The notes: generated from the sequence alone by a model not told the origin. Shown: positions 1 through 8,673, counted from the stretch's first letter. The stretch: 64,000 bases of DNA from Candidatus Marithrix sp. Canyon 246 (GCF_001723685.1 NZ_MCBX01000016.1:1-64000); one strand, 5' to 3'. Made by a program: numbers and translations.

Positions 1-3000
1 ACTGTTGCAGAACTAGTAGTTCTAATAGTTCCTTCTAATTTACCACCATTTACTGATGCTCCTCGTAATTCCGTATCTTTTAAGCTAACATCTTTAGGAA
101 GTTTAACAGTTTTATCAAGTATTACATGACTTAACTCAGCTTTAGCAGTTATTTTTACATTGATCAAGATAGCCGGTGCTTCTGGATTACCATTAATTTT
201 ACCTTCAATTTGTCCGCCTTCTATCTTAGTATCTTTTGCTAAAGTTACGTCTGTTAGAGTGCCTTCATTCTTGATTTCTCCTTCGAGAGTTCCGCCTTCA
301 TTTTTTATAACGCAGTTGATGTTTGAGGATAGAGTGCAACCTGTTGGTTCTGGTGTTGTTTGTTGGGTTGGTGTTGAAGATGGAAGTGGATTCACTTTAA
401 TATTAAAGGTTTGAGCTGCTGATGTCTCTATGTCATCACTTAATATTACTGTCACTACTGCGCTGCCAACAGCACTTGGTGTAAATGTCAAGTTACCTGA
501 AGCATCAATTGTAGGTTGTACAGAAAATAGACTTTCATTATCATTAGTGACTGTAAAGCTTAGCGTTTGTGATGATTCATTTGATGATCCTGCATCAATG
601 TTGGTTGCCCAAGCAGTAATGTTTTGTGCTGCACTTACAAAAACTGTTTGATCATCACCTTTAATAAATGAAGGTATATCATTAACAGCAGTAACATCAA
701 TAGTCATAGTAAAAGCAGCATCACTAAATGATGTACCATCATGCACCTTAAATTGGAAAGTGGCATAACTATTACCATTAGCGTTAGCTGCTGGGGTAAA
801 TGTCAATTTACTAATGTCGGCTACAACAATTTCTTGATCAACTGTGACATTAGCACCGTCAAGTTGTAAAGTTCCAACAGTTGGCAATTGGGTTATTTGG
901 ATTTGGTTTAAACTGTTGCCACTATCTATATCAGTAAATGCAAAATCGGCTTCTTTAAAAGGATAAGTTGCATCTTCATTTAGTGTAACTGTCTTATCAG
1001 CTGTTGTTGGTGCATCATTAACCGGATTAACAGTAATATTTATTGTATCATCATCAGTCAATGTACCATCATTTACTACAATCTGTACACTTGCACTACC
1101 ATTAAAATTACTTGTAGGTGTAAAAATCATACCTGCCAACCCAGTATTAATATCATTTTCAGTACCACTGAATTCCATGTTTACATCATCTGTACCATCA
1201 CCAATGTTGAATGTTAGATTTGTGGTAGAACTTAAAGTTAAAGTACCATTCGTTGCTGTTAAAGTTACTGTAACTGAACCAATATCTATATCACTGATTG
1301 AAATCAAATTTGAGTTAGTTGTGGAAAAACTAAGTGGCGTATCTTCATTAGTTGTTTGTGTATCTGATACAGTATTTGTTGGTGCATCATTAACAGCAGT
1401 AACATCAATAGTCATAGTAAAATCAGCATCACTAAATGATGTACCATCATGCACTTTAAATTGGAAACTGGCATAACTATTACCATTAGCGTTAGCTGCT
1501 GGGGTAAATATCAACTTACTAATATCAGCTACAACAATCTCTTGATCAACTGTGACATTAGCACCGTCAAGTTGTAAAGTTCCAACAGTTGGCAATTGGG
1601 TTATTTGGATTTGGTTTAAACTGTTGCCACTATCTACATCACTAAACTCAAAATCTGCTTCAGCAAAAGTATAAGTCGCATCTTCATTTAGTGTTACCGT
1701 CTTATCAGCCGCTGTCGGAGTATCACTAATAGCAGTAACAGTAATATTTATCGTATCATCATCAGTCAATGTACCATCATTTACTACAATCTGTACACTT
1801 GCACTACCATTAAAATTACTTGTAGGTGTAAAAATCATACCTGCCAACCCAGTATTAATATCATTTTCAGTACCACTGAATTCCATGTTTACATCATCTG
1901 TACCATCACCAATGTTGAATGTTAGATTTGTGGTAGAACTTAAAGTTAAAGTACCATTTGTTGCTGTTAAAGCTGCTGTAACTGAGTTACCAACAGCATC
2001 TTCAGCCTCTATGTCACTGATAGAAATAAGATTTGAATTAGCTGTTGAGAAGGTTAGTCTCGTATCTTCATCAATTGTTTGTGTATTTGGTACGTTATTA
2101 ACAGGGGCATCATTCACGGCTGTTACTGCAATGGTGAAGGTTTCTGTATCCGTCAATGTACCATCACTAACCGTGATTGTTACAGTTCCACTAGTACTCA
2201 CGCCTTCGCCGGGTGTCCAGTTTATCGCTCCGGTTGTGGCATTAATAGTCATGCCCGTGGGTTCTCCGCTGATTGTCCATGTAAGCATATCGTTATCTGC
2301 ATCAGTTGCAGTAGGGGTATAGGTGTACTCCGTATCTTCGGTGGCACTAGTGCCAGCCGTGGTATTGATGGCAGGAGCACTATTGGCAGCAATTACAGCA
2401 GTGCTATTAATACTGCTTTCAACCGCTGTACCACTGGAATTAGCATTGACTGGTGTGACTTCAAAGCTAATAAATTTATCAATGTCAGCATTGCTTAACA
2501 CATAGGTTTCACTGGTTGCACCTGAAATAGCGGCTTTATTTGTGCCACTCGCATCATCAGAATGATACCACTGAAAGCTGGTACCATTTTGGCTATCGCT
2601 TTCGGCATCTGCGTAAGTGTAACTGCCTGTTAAGGTTTCACCCTCTAGTAATGTGCCTGAAAACGTGACACTGCTGGCGGTTGGTGGAGTATCGGGGCAG
2701 GTTGAACCAAAGGTCCCAACAATTTCTGTGGTGCTGGTGCTGCCACATTGATTGACCACAGCACCACAAGCAGCGGCTGTAACATCTAAATTACTGGTAC
2801 AAATAAACAAATCCCTAGCATTAGCTGTACCGTCTTGTAAACCTGTTCCTATGACAACTGTATTGTTACTGAAGCTAACATCTTTCAATGTTGTTGTGCC
2901 GTTCATGGCAAAGATAGCACCGCCGCCGCCGAATCCGCCGCCGCCGCCGAATTCGCCGCCGCCATCGCCGCCTCCGTATCCGCCTCCGCCTTTACCTCCG

Positions 3001-4430
3001 CCTCCGCCTCCGAATCCGCCTCCGCTTCCTCCGAATCCTCCGTATCCGCCTCCGCCTCCTCCGAATCCTCCGTATCCGCCGCCGTCTCCGCCTCCGCCTC
3101 CGAAGCCGCCGTCTCCGCCGTCTCCGCCTCCGCCGCCGAAGCTACCAATACTCCCACCATAATTCCCATTCCCTCCATAAGCCCCATTCCCATTTGTACT
3201 GGAGGCAAATAACCCACCACCGCCTTTGCCGCCAGCATTACCAAACATTCCGCCGCCACCATGAGAAAAAGCATCTACATTGCCGCTTCCCCCCGTGGCA
3301 TTATTATCACTGAATATCACCATATCCACAGTAACCGTACCATTATAGATAAATAAAGCACCACCCAAACCAGCACCACCGCCGCCTAAATTACTATCAC
3401 CGCCTTTGGCTTTACCATTTATCAAGCTCAGATTTTGAATGGTGACTGTACCTGATTTAATAAACAAAGGGCGATAAGTATCCCCGCCACTGATACTGCG
3501 AGCTGTGCCATCATTTTGTAAGGTGACATCACTATTAATCAGGGTTTTCATCACCCCTGTAACAGTTACATCGGTTTGCACAGTAATGGTATCCGCACCT
3601 GCATTGTTATTGGCTTGTAAAATAGCCCAACTCAGCGTATTTGCCGTACCGCCGGTGCCATCATCAGACCCTACGGTTACAGGGTAATCAGTTGCATATG
3701 CAGGCATACTCTTGCCTAATGCCAATGTCATTGCCGTAGCTAATACACTATTAAATTTCGATTTTTGCGGTTTTTTGGTAGGGAGCAAATTTGTAACGGT
3801 GATATCATATCCTATCATTCGTTGAGACAATCGGGCTAAAGTCTTGCTTTGATGAAAATCCTTTGCCAACAAGCCAAAAGCAGCTAAATCAATAAAATTT
3901 TCGTCTTGTTTTGAATAAATATGACCAGAGCGAATCCCTTCTGCATTAAAGCCTAGACTCAATAAATTTCTCTGTGGCTGGAAATTATTCTGATAACTAT
4001 AAGCATCAATTTTGTTTAAATGGTATTGATTAAAACCAAGATCTAACAGCAATAAGGTAGCTTCAATGCCATAGCCTGCTTGACGATGATTAGCAAACAA
4101 ACCAATCAAATATTCAGCACGGCAATGCACAGGAGAATAATCGGCTAAGGCAAGCAAGCCAATGGGACCTTTGCGTTTATGGATAATTAGTATTTCTAAA
4201 TAACCACTTTGCTCAGGACTATGTTGCCATTGTTTTTCCAGATAGTTCTGCGTTTGTTCTAAGCTATTAAAATCCCCATTTAAGCGGAATAAACGCATAA
4301 ACTCGCTATCACCGAAAGCATTTTCATACAGTATATTTGCATCTGCTGGAATGGTTCGGCGTAACAGTATATTTTTACCCACCTTTAAAATTGGTGAATT
4401 ATCTATGTCATCATAATAAATTGTTTTCAT
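1..4430 (-). CDS. Giant repeat-rich secreted surface protein with N-terminal GNAT domain (3' end outside window)
   Basis: One open frame runs from ATG at 4430 to the window edge (about 1476 codons, no stop found when read at many points). Residues 1-200 form a RimJ/RimL-type GNAT acetyltransferase with the acetyl-CoA loop RQAGYG near 116-121. A Sec-like signal follows internally at about 219-246: a KKPQKSK basic start, a hydrophobic stretch and an AYA cleavage site. Next come a parallel beta-helix-like stretch, a glycine-rich block (about 380-500), an Ig-like domain (about 590-660), a putative-Ig domain, then cadherin-like repeats opening with VNDAP, and a beta-solenoid-like region (EGGQIEGKI type). 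The ATG overlaps the TGA of the upstream sulfotransferase (ATGA), suggesting coupled translation. Likely an adhesin or sheath protein. It may instead be two products, if translation restarts at the internal ATG (3818). Confidence 0.8.
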   Translation of the reverse strand, partial: MKTIYYDDIDNSPILKVGKNILLRRTIPADANILYENAFGDSEFMRLFRLNGDFNSLEQTQNYLEKQWQHSPEQSGYLEILIIHKRKGPIGLLALADYSPVHCRAEYLIGLFANHRQAGYGIEATLLLLDLGFNQYHLNKIDAYSYQNNFQPQRNLLSLGFNAEGIRSGHIYSKQDENFIDLAAFGLLAKDFHQSKTLARLSQRMIGYDITVTNLLPTKKPQKSKFNSVLATAMTLALGKSMPAYATDYPVTVGSDDGTGGTANTLSWAILQANNNAGADTITVQTDVTVTGVMKTLINSDVTLQNDGTARSISGGDTYRPLFIKSGTVTIQNLSLINGKAKGGDSNLGGGGAGLGGALFIYNGTVTVDMVIFSDNNATGGSGNVDAFSHGGGGMFGNAGGKGGGGLFASSTNGNGAYGGNGNYGGSIGSFGGGGGDGGDGGFGGGGGDGGGYGGFGGGGGGYGGFGGSGGGFGGGGGGKGGGGYGGGDGGGEFGGGGGFGGGGAIFAMNGTTTLKDVSFSNNTVVIGTGLQDGTANARDLFICTSNLDVTAAACGAVVNQCGSTSTTEIVGTFGSTCPDTPPTASSVTFSGTLLEGETLTGSYTYADAESDSQNGTSFQWYHSDDASGTNKAAISGATSETYVLSNADIDKFISFEVTPVNANSSGTAVESSINSTAVIAANSAPAINTTAGTSATEDTEYTYTPTATDADNDMLTWTISGEPTGMTINATTGAINWTPGEGVSTSGTVTITVSDGTLTDTETFTIAVTAVNDAPVNNVPNTQTIDEDTRLTFSTANSNLISISDIEAEDAVGNSVTAALTATNGTLTLSSTTNLTFNIGDGTDDVNMEFSGTENDINTGLAGMIFTPTSNFNGSASVQIVVNDGTLTDDDTINITVTAISDTPTAADKTVTLNEDATYTFAEADFEFSDVDSGNSLNQIQITQLPTVGTLQLDGANVTVDQEIVVADISKLIFTPAANANGNSYASFQFKVHDGTSFSDADFTMTIDVTAVNDAPTNTVSDTQTTNEDTPLSFSTTNSNLISISDIDIGSVTVTLTATNGTLTLSSTTNLTFNIGDGTDDVNMEFSGTENDINTGLAGMIFTPTSNFNGSASVQIVVNDGTLTDDDTINITVNPVNDAPTTADKTVTLNEDATYPFKEADFAFTDIDSGNSLNQIQITQLPTVGTLQLDGANVTVDQEIVVADISKLTFTPAANANGNSYATFQFKVHDGTSFSDAAFTMTIDVTAVNDIPSFIKGDDQTVFVSAAQNITAWATNIDAGSSNESSQTLSFTVTNDNESLFSVQPTIDASGNLTFTPSAVGSAVVTVILSDDIETSAAQTFNIKVNPLPSSTPTQQTTPEPTGCTLSSNINCVIKNEGGTLEGEIKNEGTLTDVTLAKDTKIEGGQIEGKINGNPEAPAILINVKITAKAELSHVILDKTVKLPKDVSLKDTELRGASVNGGKLEGTIRTTSSAT
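680..2095 (-). repeat. Two tandem 708-bp units inside the surface-protein gene
   Basis: Units at about 680-1387 and 1388-2095 are nearly identical at the DNA level. For example, the segment at 1177 recurs at 1885 and the segment at 680 recurs at 1388. Each unit encodes 236 residues, equal to two cadherin-like domains. The similarity points to a recent in-frame duplication. Confidence 0.85.
2910..3180 (-). repeat. Glycine-rich, GC-rich low-complexity segment
   Basis: About 80 codons are almost all GGN with interspersed Phe, Tyr, Asp and Lys, giving GGYGGFGGSGGG-type protein. Its GC content is far above the surrounding AT-rich DNA. It lies in frame within the surface-protein gene, in the beta-helix-like region. 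The proline-rich and alanine/glutamate-rich readings in other frames are by-products of the same repeat. Confidence 0.85.
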
Positions 4431-5263
4431 TGTCTAACTCTAGGGTAAAATAGTTGATAAAAATCCACAAACAGCCGTTGAATATCAGCTTCAATTCGTG
4501 CCGATATTTGATGACGTTGTGGTGGTGATAAACTCGTGCGAGTTTGATGTGAATATTTAAAACGGTAATAACTATCACTTTCATGGGCTTTAACAGGCAA
4601 TTTTTGCGGGTTAAAAGCTGCAGACGGCAAATCTAACCAGCGATAAATATCTTGCATAACTCGTTGCGGATCTTGCATAAGATCTTCAAACACAACATAA
4701 AATAAGCGTTTTTGCAGGGTTTCAGCTTCATCCTGTAAAGCTTCAATAGCTTTCATTGGACCACCAATTACCCCATCACTGGCAAATAATTTTTCAGCTC
4801 GGGCATAACGTGATAAATGTGCCAAATGATCAGGAAAGTCCAATAACAGTGTGTTTTGGTGTCGGGCTTCAATAGAGCCATAAATCTGGGCAGGCTCGCG
4901 CACACAAACCAGCATTCTAAAGTCAGGATTAAGCAAAGACACACTATCCAACTGGTTTAACCAGCCACGATTTTTATCCACTACCCACGGTTTATCAGTT
5001 TCAGCAAACCAACCATTAATAAAGCCCCGATAGGCATTTAATAAGCGTTGATAGCCTAAATTAAAATCACAATCAAGCTGAGATAATAAAAATTCATTAT
5101 CACTAAGATTATGACGCAATTGGTTTAAAGTCTGACATAAAGGTGACGAATGCCCAGTGCTGTATATTTGACTGTGTATATCCAATAACTGACACAATAA
5201 AGTTGAACCTGAACGGGGCAAACCTGTTACATATAAAATATTTTTATTAATACTGATATTCAT
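4427..5263 (-). CDS. PAPS-dependent sulfotransferase family protein
   Basis: The 278-residue product begins MNISINKN and carries the 5'-phosphosulfate-binding loop GLPRSGSTLLCQLLD near the N-terminus, the hallmark of Sulfotransfer_1/3 proteins, which move sulfate from PAPS to an acceptor. The acceptor cannot be read from sequence; a surface glycan or the neighbouring surface protein is an inference. The start is set at ATG 5263. An upstream in-frame TTG at 5320 would give 297 residues, but that TTG is the -35 box of a consensus promoter, so it is not the start. The stop overlaps the next gene's ATG. The divergent neighbour makes PAPS. Confidence 0.82.
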   Translation of the reverse strand: MNISINKNILYVTGLPRSGSTLLCQLLDIHSQIYSTGHSSPLCQTLNQLRHNLSDNEFLLSQLDCDFNLGYQRLLNAYRGFINGWFAETDKPWVVDKNRGWLNQLDSVSLLNPDFRMLVCVREPAQIYGSIEARHQNTLLLDFPDHLAHLSRYARAEKLFASDGVIGGPMKAIEALQDEAETLQKRLFYVVFEDLMQDPQRVMQDIYRWLDLPSAAFNPQKLPVKAHESDSYYRFKYSHQTRTSLSPPQRHQISARIEADIQRLFVDFYQLFYPRVRQ

Positions 5264-5291
5264 AAATTTAAAAAATAATTTTACAGTGGTT

Positions 5292-5320
5292 ATTATAATC
5301 AGATTATTATCAGATGTCAA
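5292..5320 (-). promoter_or_regulatory. Perfect-consensus sigma-70 promoter of the sulfotransferase/surface-protein operon
   Basis: Read on the minus strand: TTGACA (5320-5315), a 17-nt spacer, then TATAAT (5297-5292). Transcription would start near 5285, leaving about 22 nt before the ATG at 5263. Confidence 0.85.
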
Positions 5321-5392
5321 GCTATTGTTTTTTTTTGCAAAATCATATATATAAATATAAATACTTCAATATCTAGCCTTATGTTATAATTA

Positions 5393-6028
5393 ATGCAAAT
5401 GGCAACAAACATCTTTAAACATCAGTCTAATATTATACATCAAAAACCTCACCCAGCCTTAGTACTCTGGTTCACTGGCTTATCAGGTTCAGGCAAATCT
5501 ACCTTAGCTCATGCAGTAGAAGAAAAACTATATGAAATGCAATATCATACATTTGTACTTGATGGAGATAATATGCGTAATGGCTTATGTAGTGATTTAG
5601 GATTTTCTGATGAAGATAGAATCGAAAACATTCGTCGTACTACAGAAGTAGTTAAATTATTTTTTGATGCTGGATTAATTGTATTAACTGCTTTTATTTC
5701 ACCTTTTAGAAGTGATCGTAATAAAATAAGACAATTAATAGGAAATAACTTTATTGAAATTTATTGCGACACTCCACTTTCAACCTGTGAAACACGTGAT
5801 ATAAAAGGTTTATATAAGCTTGCAAGAGCAGGTAAAATTAAAGATTTTACAGGAATTTCATCTCCTTATGAAAAACCTGAAAACCCAGAAATAACCATAG
5901 ATACAGTTAATCACAGTATTGATGACTGTGTGAATCAAGTCATAGTAAACCTGACAACTAATTATTCTTGTTCTGTTCCGTCAGGGTTTGTAAATTTTAA
6001 CTGCAATACCCCTGAACCGAAAAAATAG
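5393..6028 (+). CDS. cysC: Adenylylsulfate (APS) kinase
   Basis: Phosphorylates adenosine 5'-phosphosulfate to PAPS, the sulfate donor of sulfotransferases. The 211-residue protein has the P-loop GLSGSGKST near residue 30, the DGDNMRNGL substrate motif, the NIRRTTEV segment and the [10 protein letters not shown] motif, all typical of CysC. The last 25 or so residues (rich in Asn, Thr and Pro) extend past the family's usual end and abut decayed DNA, so the tail may be altered. Starts at ATG 5393 or 5399. A TATAAT at 5385-5390 is so close that the message may be leaderless, but no good -35 was found. It sits divergently to the sulfotransferase. Confidence 0.92.
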   Translation: MQMATNIFKHQSNIIHQKPHPALVLWFTGLSGSGKSTLAHAVEEKLYEMQYHTFVLDGDNMRNGLCSDLGFSDEDRIENIRRTTEVVKLFFDAGLIVLTAFISPFRSDRNKIRQLIGNNFIEIYCDTPLSTCETRDIKGLYKLARAGKIKDFTGISSPYEKPENPEITIDTVNHSIDDCVNQVIVNLTTNYSCSVPSGFVNFNCNTPEPKK

Positions 6029-6071
6029 GCGAACCAGAGTTACTAATTGGGCGAGAAAAGGAATTTAAACC

Positions 6072-6238
6072 GGCAAAACTAGCTTTGTACAACGAATTTT
6101 CAACCAATTATGGACATAAAATAAATTCTGAGACAAAAGTTATACCATTTTAATATTACCGGGCTTTTGCTTCACAGTATATTTCTTTTATTACTCAAAT
6201 TCCAAACTTGGTAAGTAGGTACGCAAAAGTTTATTAAC
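6072..6238 (+). repeat. 167-bp direct repeat, copy 1 (decayed P-loop NTPase fragment)
   Basis: Matches 7123-7289 with about five differences in 167 bases. In one frame both copies encode a Walker-A-like GKTSFVQRI followed by NQLW; three differences between copies fall at third codon positions in that frame, two of them synonymous. This suggests it was once coding. Stops interrupt every frame, so no gene is intact. Confidence 0.8.
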
Positions 6239-6432
6239 AAAAATACTTAATATTATGTAAGTATGTTAAAATATTTATACGTACCGACATAATAGATCAT
6301 TTATCTAGTAAATATTTAGTTTATATGACTTAGCTTCGCTGACTTCGTATCGTATCGTTACTTCGTTTAGTTTAGTTCTTAATTCGTTGTACTAATCTTC
6401 AATTAGTTTTAGCAACTTATTTATCCTTGAGT

Positions 6433-6447
6433 AAACCTGTCAGGTTT
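6433..6447. repeat. Short palindrome AAACCTGTCAGGTTT
   Basis: Perfect palindromic arms around CCTGTCAGG. The same core recurs at 50019-50051 and, degenerate, at 28672-28686, so it seems to be a dispersed palindromic repeat. Confidence 0.6.
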
Positions 6448-6453
6448 GTTCAA

Positions 6454-7003
6454 CTAATTATTCAATGTTTGCGCCGCTGATGTATCAATACCATCATTTA
6501 ATACTATTGAAACTACTGCACTACCTGTAGCATTTGTTGCTGATGTAAAACTCAAATTACCAGTAGCATCAATTGCAGGTTGGGCTGCAAATAGGCTATT
6601 ATTATCATTAGTTTCTATCGTTAAAAAGCTATTACCGTTAAAATCAGCAGTTGGATTAAAACTAATTCCTGCTAAAGCGGTGTTGATATTAATTAGAGTT
6701 CCAGTGAATACCATACTAACATCTATATCATAGATTGAAACCAGATTATTATTGTTTGTTGAGAAAACTAATTGGCTGTCTTCATTTGTAATTTGTGTGG
6801 TAGATCGTATTTTATTGATTGGTGTTTTATTTAATTGTTGATAACAAGAAAGGAATATTAGCAATAATATTATTATTTATAATTGTAATGTTATTAACAA
6901 CAGTTGGCGGATGATTTATAGGAAGGTTATTATTTGCAAAGGCAGTTTGTAAATGCCATAGCAGCGTAAGGAACATTATTAATTGATAAAAATATTTCGA
7001 CAT
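6454..7003 (-). pseudogene. Frameshifted secreted protein related to the giant surface protein
   Basis: ATG at 7003 opens a frame with a good signal peptide (MSKYFYQLIMFLTLL, then TAFA cleavage) that reaches a stop after about 58 codons. The next segment lies one frame over (6864-6454) and carries a cadherin-like repeat (ITNEDSQLVFS, NLVSIYDID) plus a module resembling NDNESLF-QPTIDASGNL of the giant surface protein. A single frameshift near 6865-6890 would join them. The encoded protein would be about 180 residues. It is probably a decayed partial paralog of the 1-4430 gene. It lies between the two 167-bp repeats. Confidence 0.7.
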
Positions 7004-7122
7004 ATTATCTTGCTCTGGTCATAGTTTATGAAATAAGCGTCATAAATATCATTATAAATCATATCAATTAATTTAAACAATAACTATTTAAATCCAGAGT
7101 AATAATAGCCAGAAGGAAAAGC

Positions 7123-7289
7123 GGCAAAACCAGCTTTGTACAACGCATTTTGAACCAATTATGGACAGAAAATAAATTCTGAGACAAAAGTTATACCATT
7201 TTAATATTACCGGGCTTTTGCTTCACAGTATATTTCTTTTATTACTCAAACTCCAAACTTGGTAAGTAGGTACGCAAAAGTTTATTAAC
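7123..7289 (+). repeat. 167-bp direct repeat, copy 2 (decayed P-loop NTPase fragment)
   Basis: Second copy of the 6072-6238 repeat. Upstream bases add RRKS before GKTSFVQRI, completing a plausible Walker A motif, but a TGA follows about 20 codons later. Confidence 0.8.
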
Positions 7290-7508
7290 CTAAAATTGGT
7301 TTAAATAAAGTTGAAGTTTATAAAACTCTTTTTCCTGACGCTATTGTTTTAGCTGGTTATTTATCTTTGGGTGATTTTTGTTTGAGACATGGAATTGGGG
7401 TGGATGATAAAATTGAAAAATTACCAATTTAGATACTTATCTAAACAGCGTAATAATTGGTTACAATCTCAGAATCGACGCTTTTATCCTACTAGTTTGT
7501 TTATGTAA
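7289..7508 (+). pseudogene. Fragment of an unidentified protein with a frameshift
   Basis: One frame reads KIGLNKVEVYKTLFPDAIV and on to about 47 residues before TAG at 7430. A second frame continues from 7425 with QFRYLSKQRNNWL to TAA at 7506. The composition looks coding and the two parts overlap at the likely frameshift. No start codon is available. I do not recognise the family; it may be the C-terminus of the P-loop protein left in the adjacent repeat. Confidence 0.45.
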
Positions 7509-7525
7509 AAATTTAAGGTTTACAA

Positions 7526-8146
7526 ATGAAATCACTACCAATATTATATTCTTTTCGTCGTTGCCCATACGCAATGAGGGCTAGAATGGCTTTAAAATAC
7601 AGCGGAATAGCTGTTGAAATACTAGAAGTTAAATTAAGCAATAAGCCTCAAGAAATGCTTAATTATTCACCAAAGGGAACTGTGCCAGTATTGATTTTAC
7701 CTAATGGTGATGTGATTGATGAAAGTTTGGATATTATGCTTTGGGCTATTTCACAACATGATCCTAATAACTGGCAATTAGAAGGGTTTAAACAATTGAT
7801 TGATGAAAATGATTATGTGTTCAAACAACACTTAGATAAATATAAATATTCTGTGAGGTATCCAGAACATTCAACAGAATATTATCGTCAACAAGGAGAA
7901 GTTTTTCTACAACAATTAGAACAGAATTTAGAACAGCATAAATACTTATTATGTGATCAAATAACAATTGCCGATGTAGCTATATTTCCATTTATTCGTC
8001 AATATGCACATGTAGATAAACAATGGTTTGATCAAACTCCATATCGACAATTACAAATTTGGTTTAATGAATTTTTACAATCGGATTTATTTAATGCTGT
8101 TATGAAAACTCGAACTCCAAACTTGGTAATAGATCATTTACTATAA
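7526..8146 (+). CDS. Glutathione S-transferase-like protein
   Basis: 206 residues with an N-terminal thioredoxin fold (SFRRCPYAMRARMAL, a CPYA motif at about 14-17; KGTVPVLI with the cis-proline; DESLDIM) and an all-helical C-terminal half (ITIADVAIFPFIRQYA). The family conjugates or reduces with glutathione; the substrate is unknown. The only intact gene in a stretch of decayed DNA. Its 3' end meets a truncated permease gene on the other strand, and 17 bases near 8110-8126 also occur in the two 167-bp repeats, which may mark a past recombination join. Confidence 0.85.
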   Translation: MKSLPILYSFRRCPYAMRARMALKYSGIAVEILEVKLSNKPQEMLNYSPKGTVPVLILPNGDVIDESLDIMLWAISQHDPNNWQLEGFKQLIDENDYVFKQHLDKYKYSVRYPEHSTEYYRQQGEVFLQQLEQNLEQHKYLLCDQITIADVAIFPFIRQYAHVDKQWFDQTPYRQLQIWFNEFLQSDLFNAVMKTRTPNLVIDHLL

Positions 8147-8306
8147 GAACAAGCAGAATTAACATTCGCGCAACCGCATAAAGCGCATTACTAGAATTGA
8201 GAGACCATTTAAAAAGGATTAACATCGTCGCCAAAACCGGAATAAAGGCAATGGCTAAATTTATAATTGCTATGGTTTCAACTGAATTATTTTCCAAACC
8301 GCCCAA
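8142..8306 (-). pseudogene. Truncated FetB/YbbM-type ABC transporter permease
   Basis: The frame gives a transmembrane start (ETIAIINLAIAFIPVLA) and then KWSLNSSNALYAVARMLI, which resembles the first part of FetB-family permeases, but the match stops after about 50 residues at the 3' end of the glutathione-transferase gene. The family is usually about 260 residues. The remnant follows directly on the glyoxalase gene and overlaps its end. Identity is a moderate call from a short segment. Confidence 0.5.
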
Positions 8307-8673
8307 ATTTCTCTAAAACCTCAATTTCATACCCATCAGGATCTGTTATAAAAAAGAATTTAGCAAATGAGTTAAAACTAACAATTTTTTGAGGATTAAA
8401 TCCTAAATCACTTAATCGTTTATGTTCGCTTTCAATATCATCAACAACAAAAGCTAAATGCCCATATCCAGAACCGTGACTGTACGGTTCTTTTTGATCG
8501 TGATTATAGGTTAATTCCAGTTCAATATCACTTTCACTGTTTCCCAAATAAATAAGACTGAAACCATCAAAATCACATCGTTCAGCTATTTCAAGATTAA
8601 AGACTTTATTATAAAACTCAATAGATACATCAGGCTTAAATACCCGTATCATCGAATGAATTATTTTTGCCAT
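8287..8673 (-). CDS. Glyoxalase/lactoylglutathione lyase-like (VOC family) protein
   Basis: 128 residues built of two beta-alpha-beta-beta-beta units. Candidate metal ligands are at the family positions: His in IIHSMIRV, Glu in ELELTYN, His in GYGHLAF and Glu in YEIEVLE. This layout matches GloA, which isomerises the methylglyoxal-glutathione adduct to lactoylglutathione. It starts right after the stop of the glutaredoxin-like gene, so the two are probably co-transcribed, which fits a shared glutathione theme. GloA is the leading reading, but other VOC enzymes share this fold. Confidence 0.8.
   Translation of the reverse strand: MAKIIHSMIRVFKPDVSIEFYNKVFNLEIAERCDFDGFSLIYLGNSESDIELELTYNHDQKEPYSHGSGYGHLAFVVDDIESEHKRLSDLGFNPQKIVSFNSFAKFFFITDPDGYEIEVLEKFGRFGK

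Noticed and set aside
680-2095. CRISPR-like repeat array
   Set aside because: The repeats are 708-bp coding units, not short repeats with unique spacers.
2752-3162. Proline-rich open frame on the plus strand and an Ala/Glu-rich one on the minus strand (2903-3274)
   Set aside because: Both are other-frame readings of the glycine-rich repeat in the surface-protein gene; that gene's frame is continuous through this region.
5264-5320. TTG start for the sulfotransferase
   Set aside because: The TTG is the first three bases of a TTGACA -35 box with a 17-base spacer to TATAAT.
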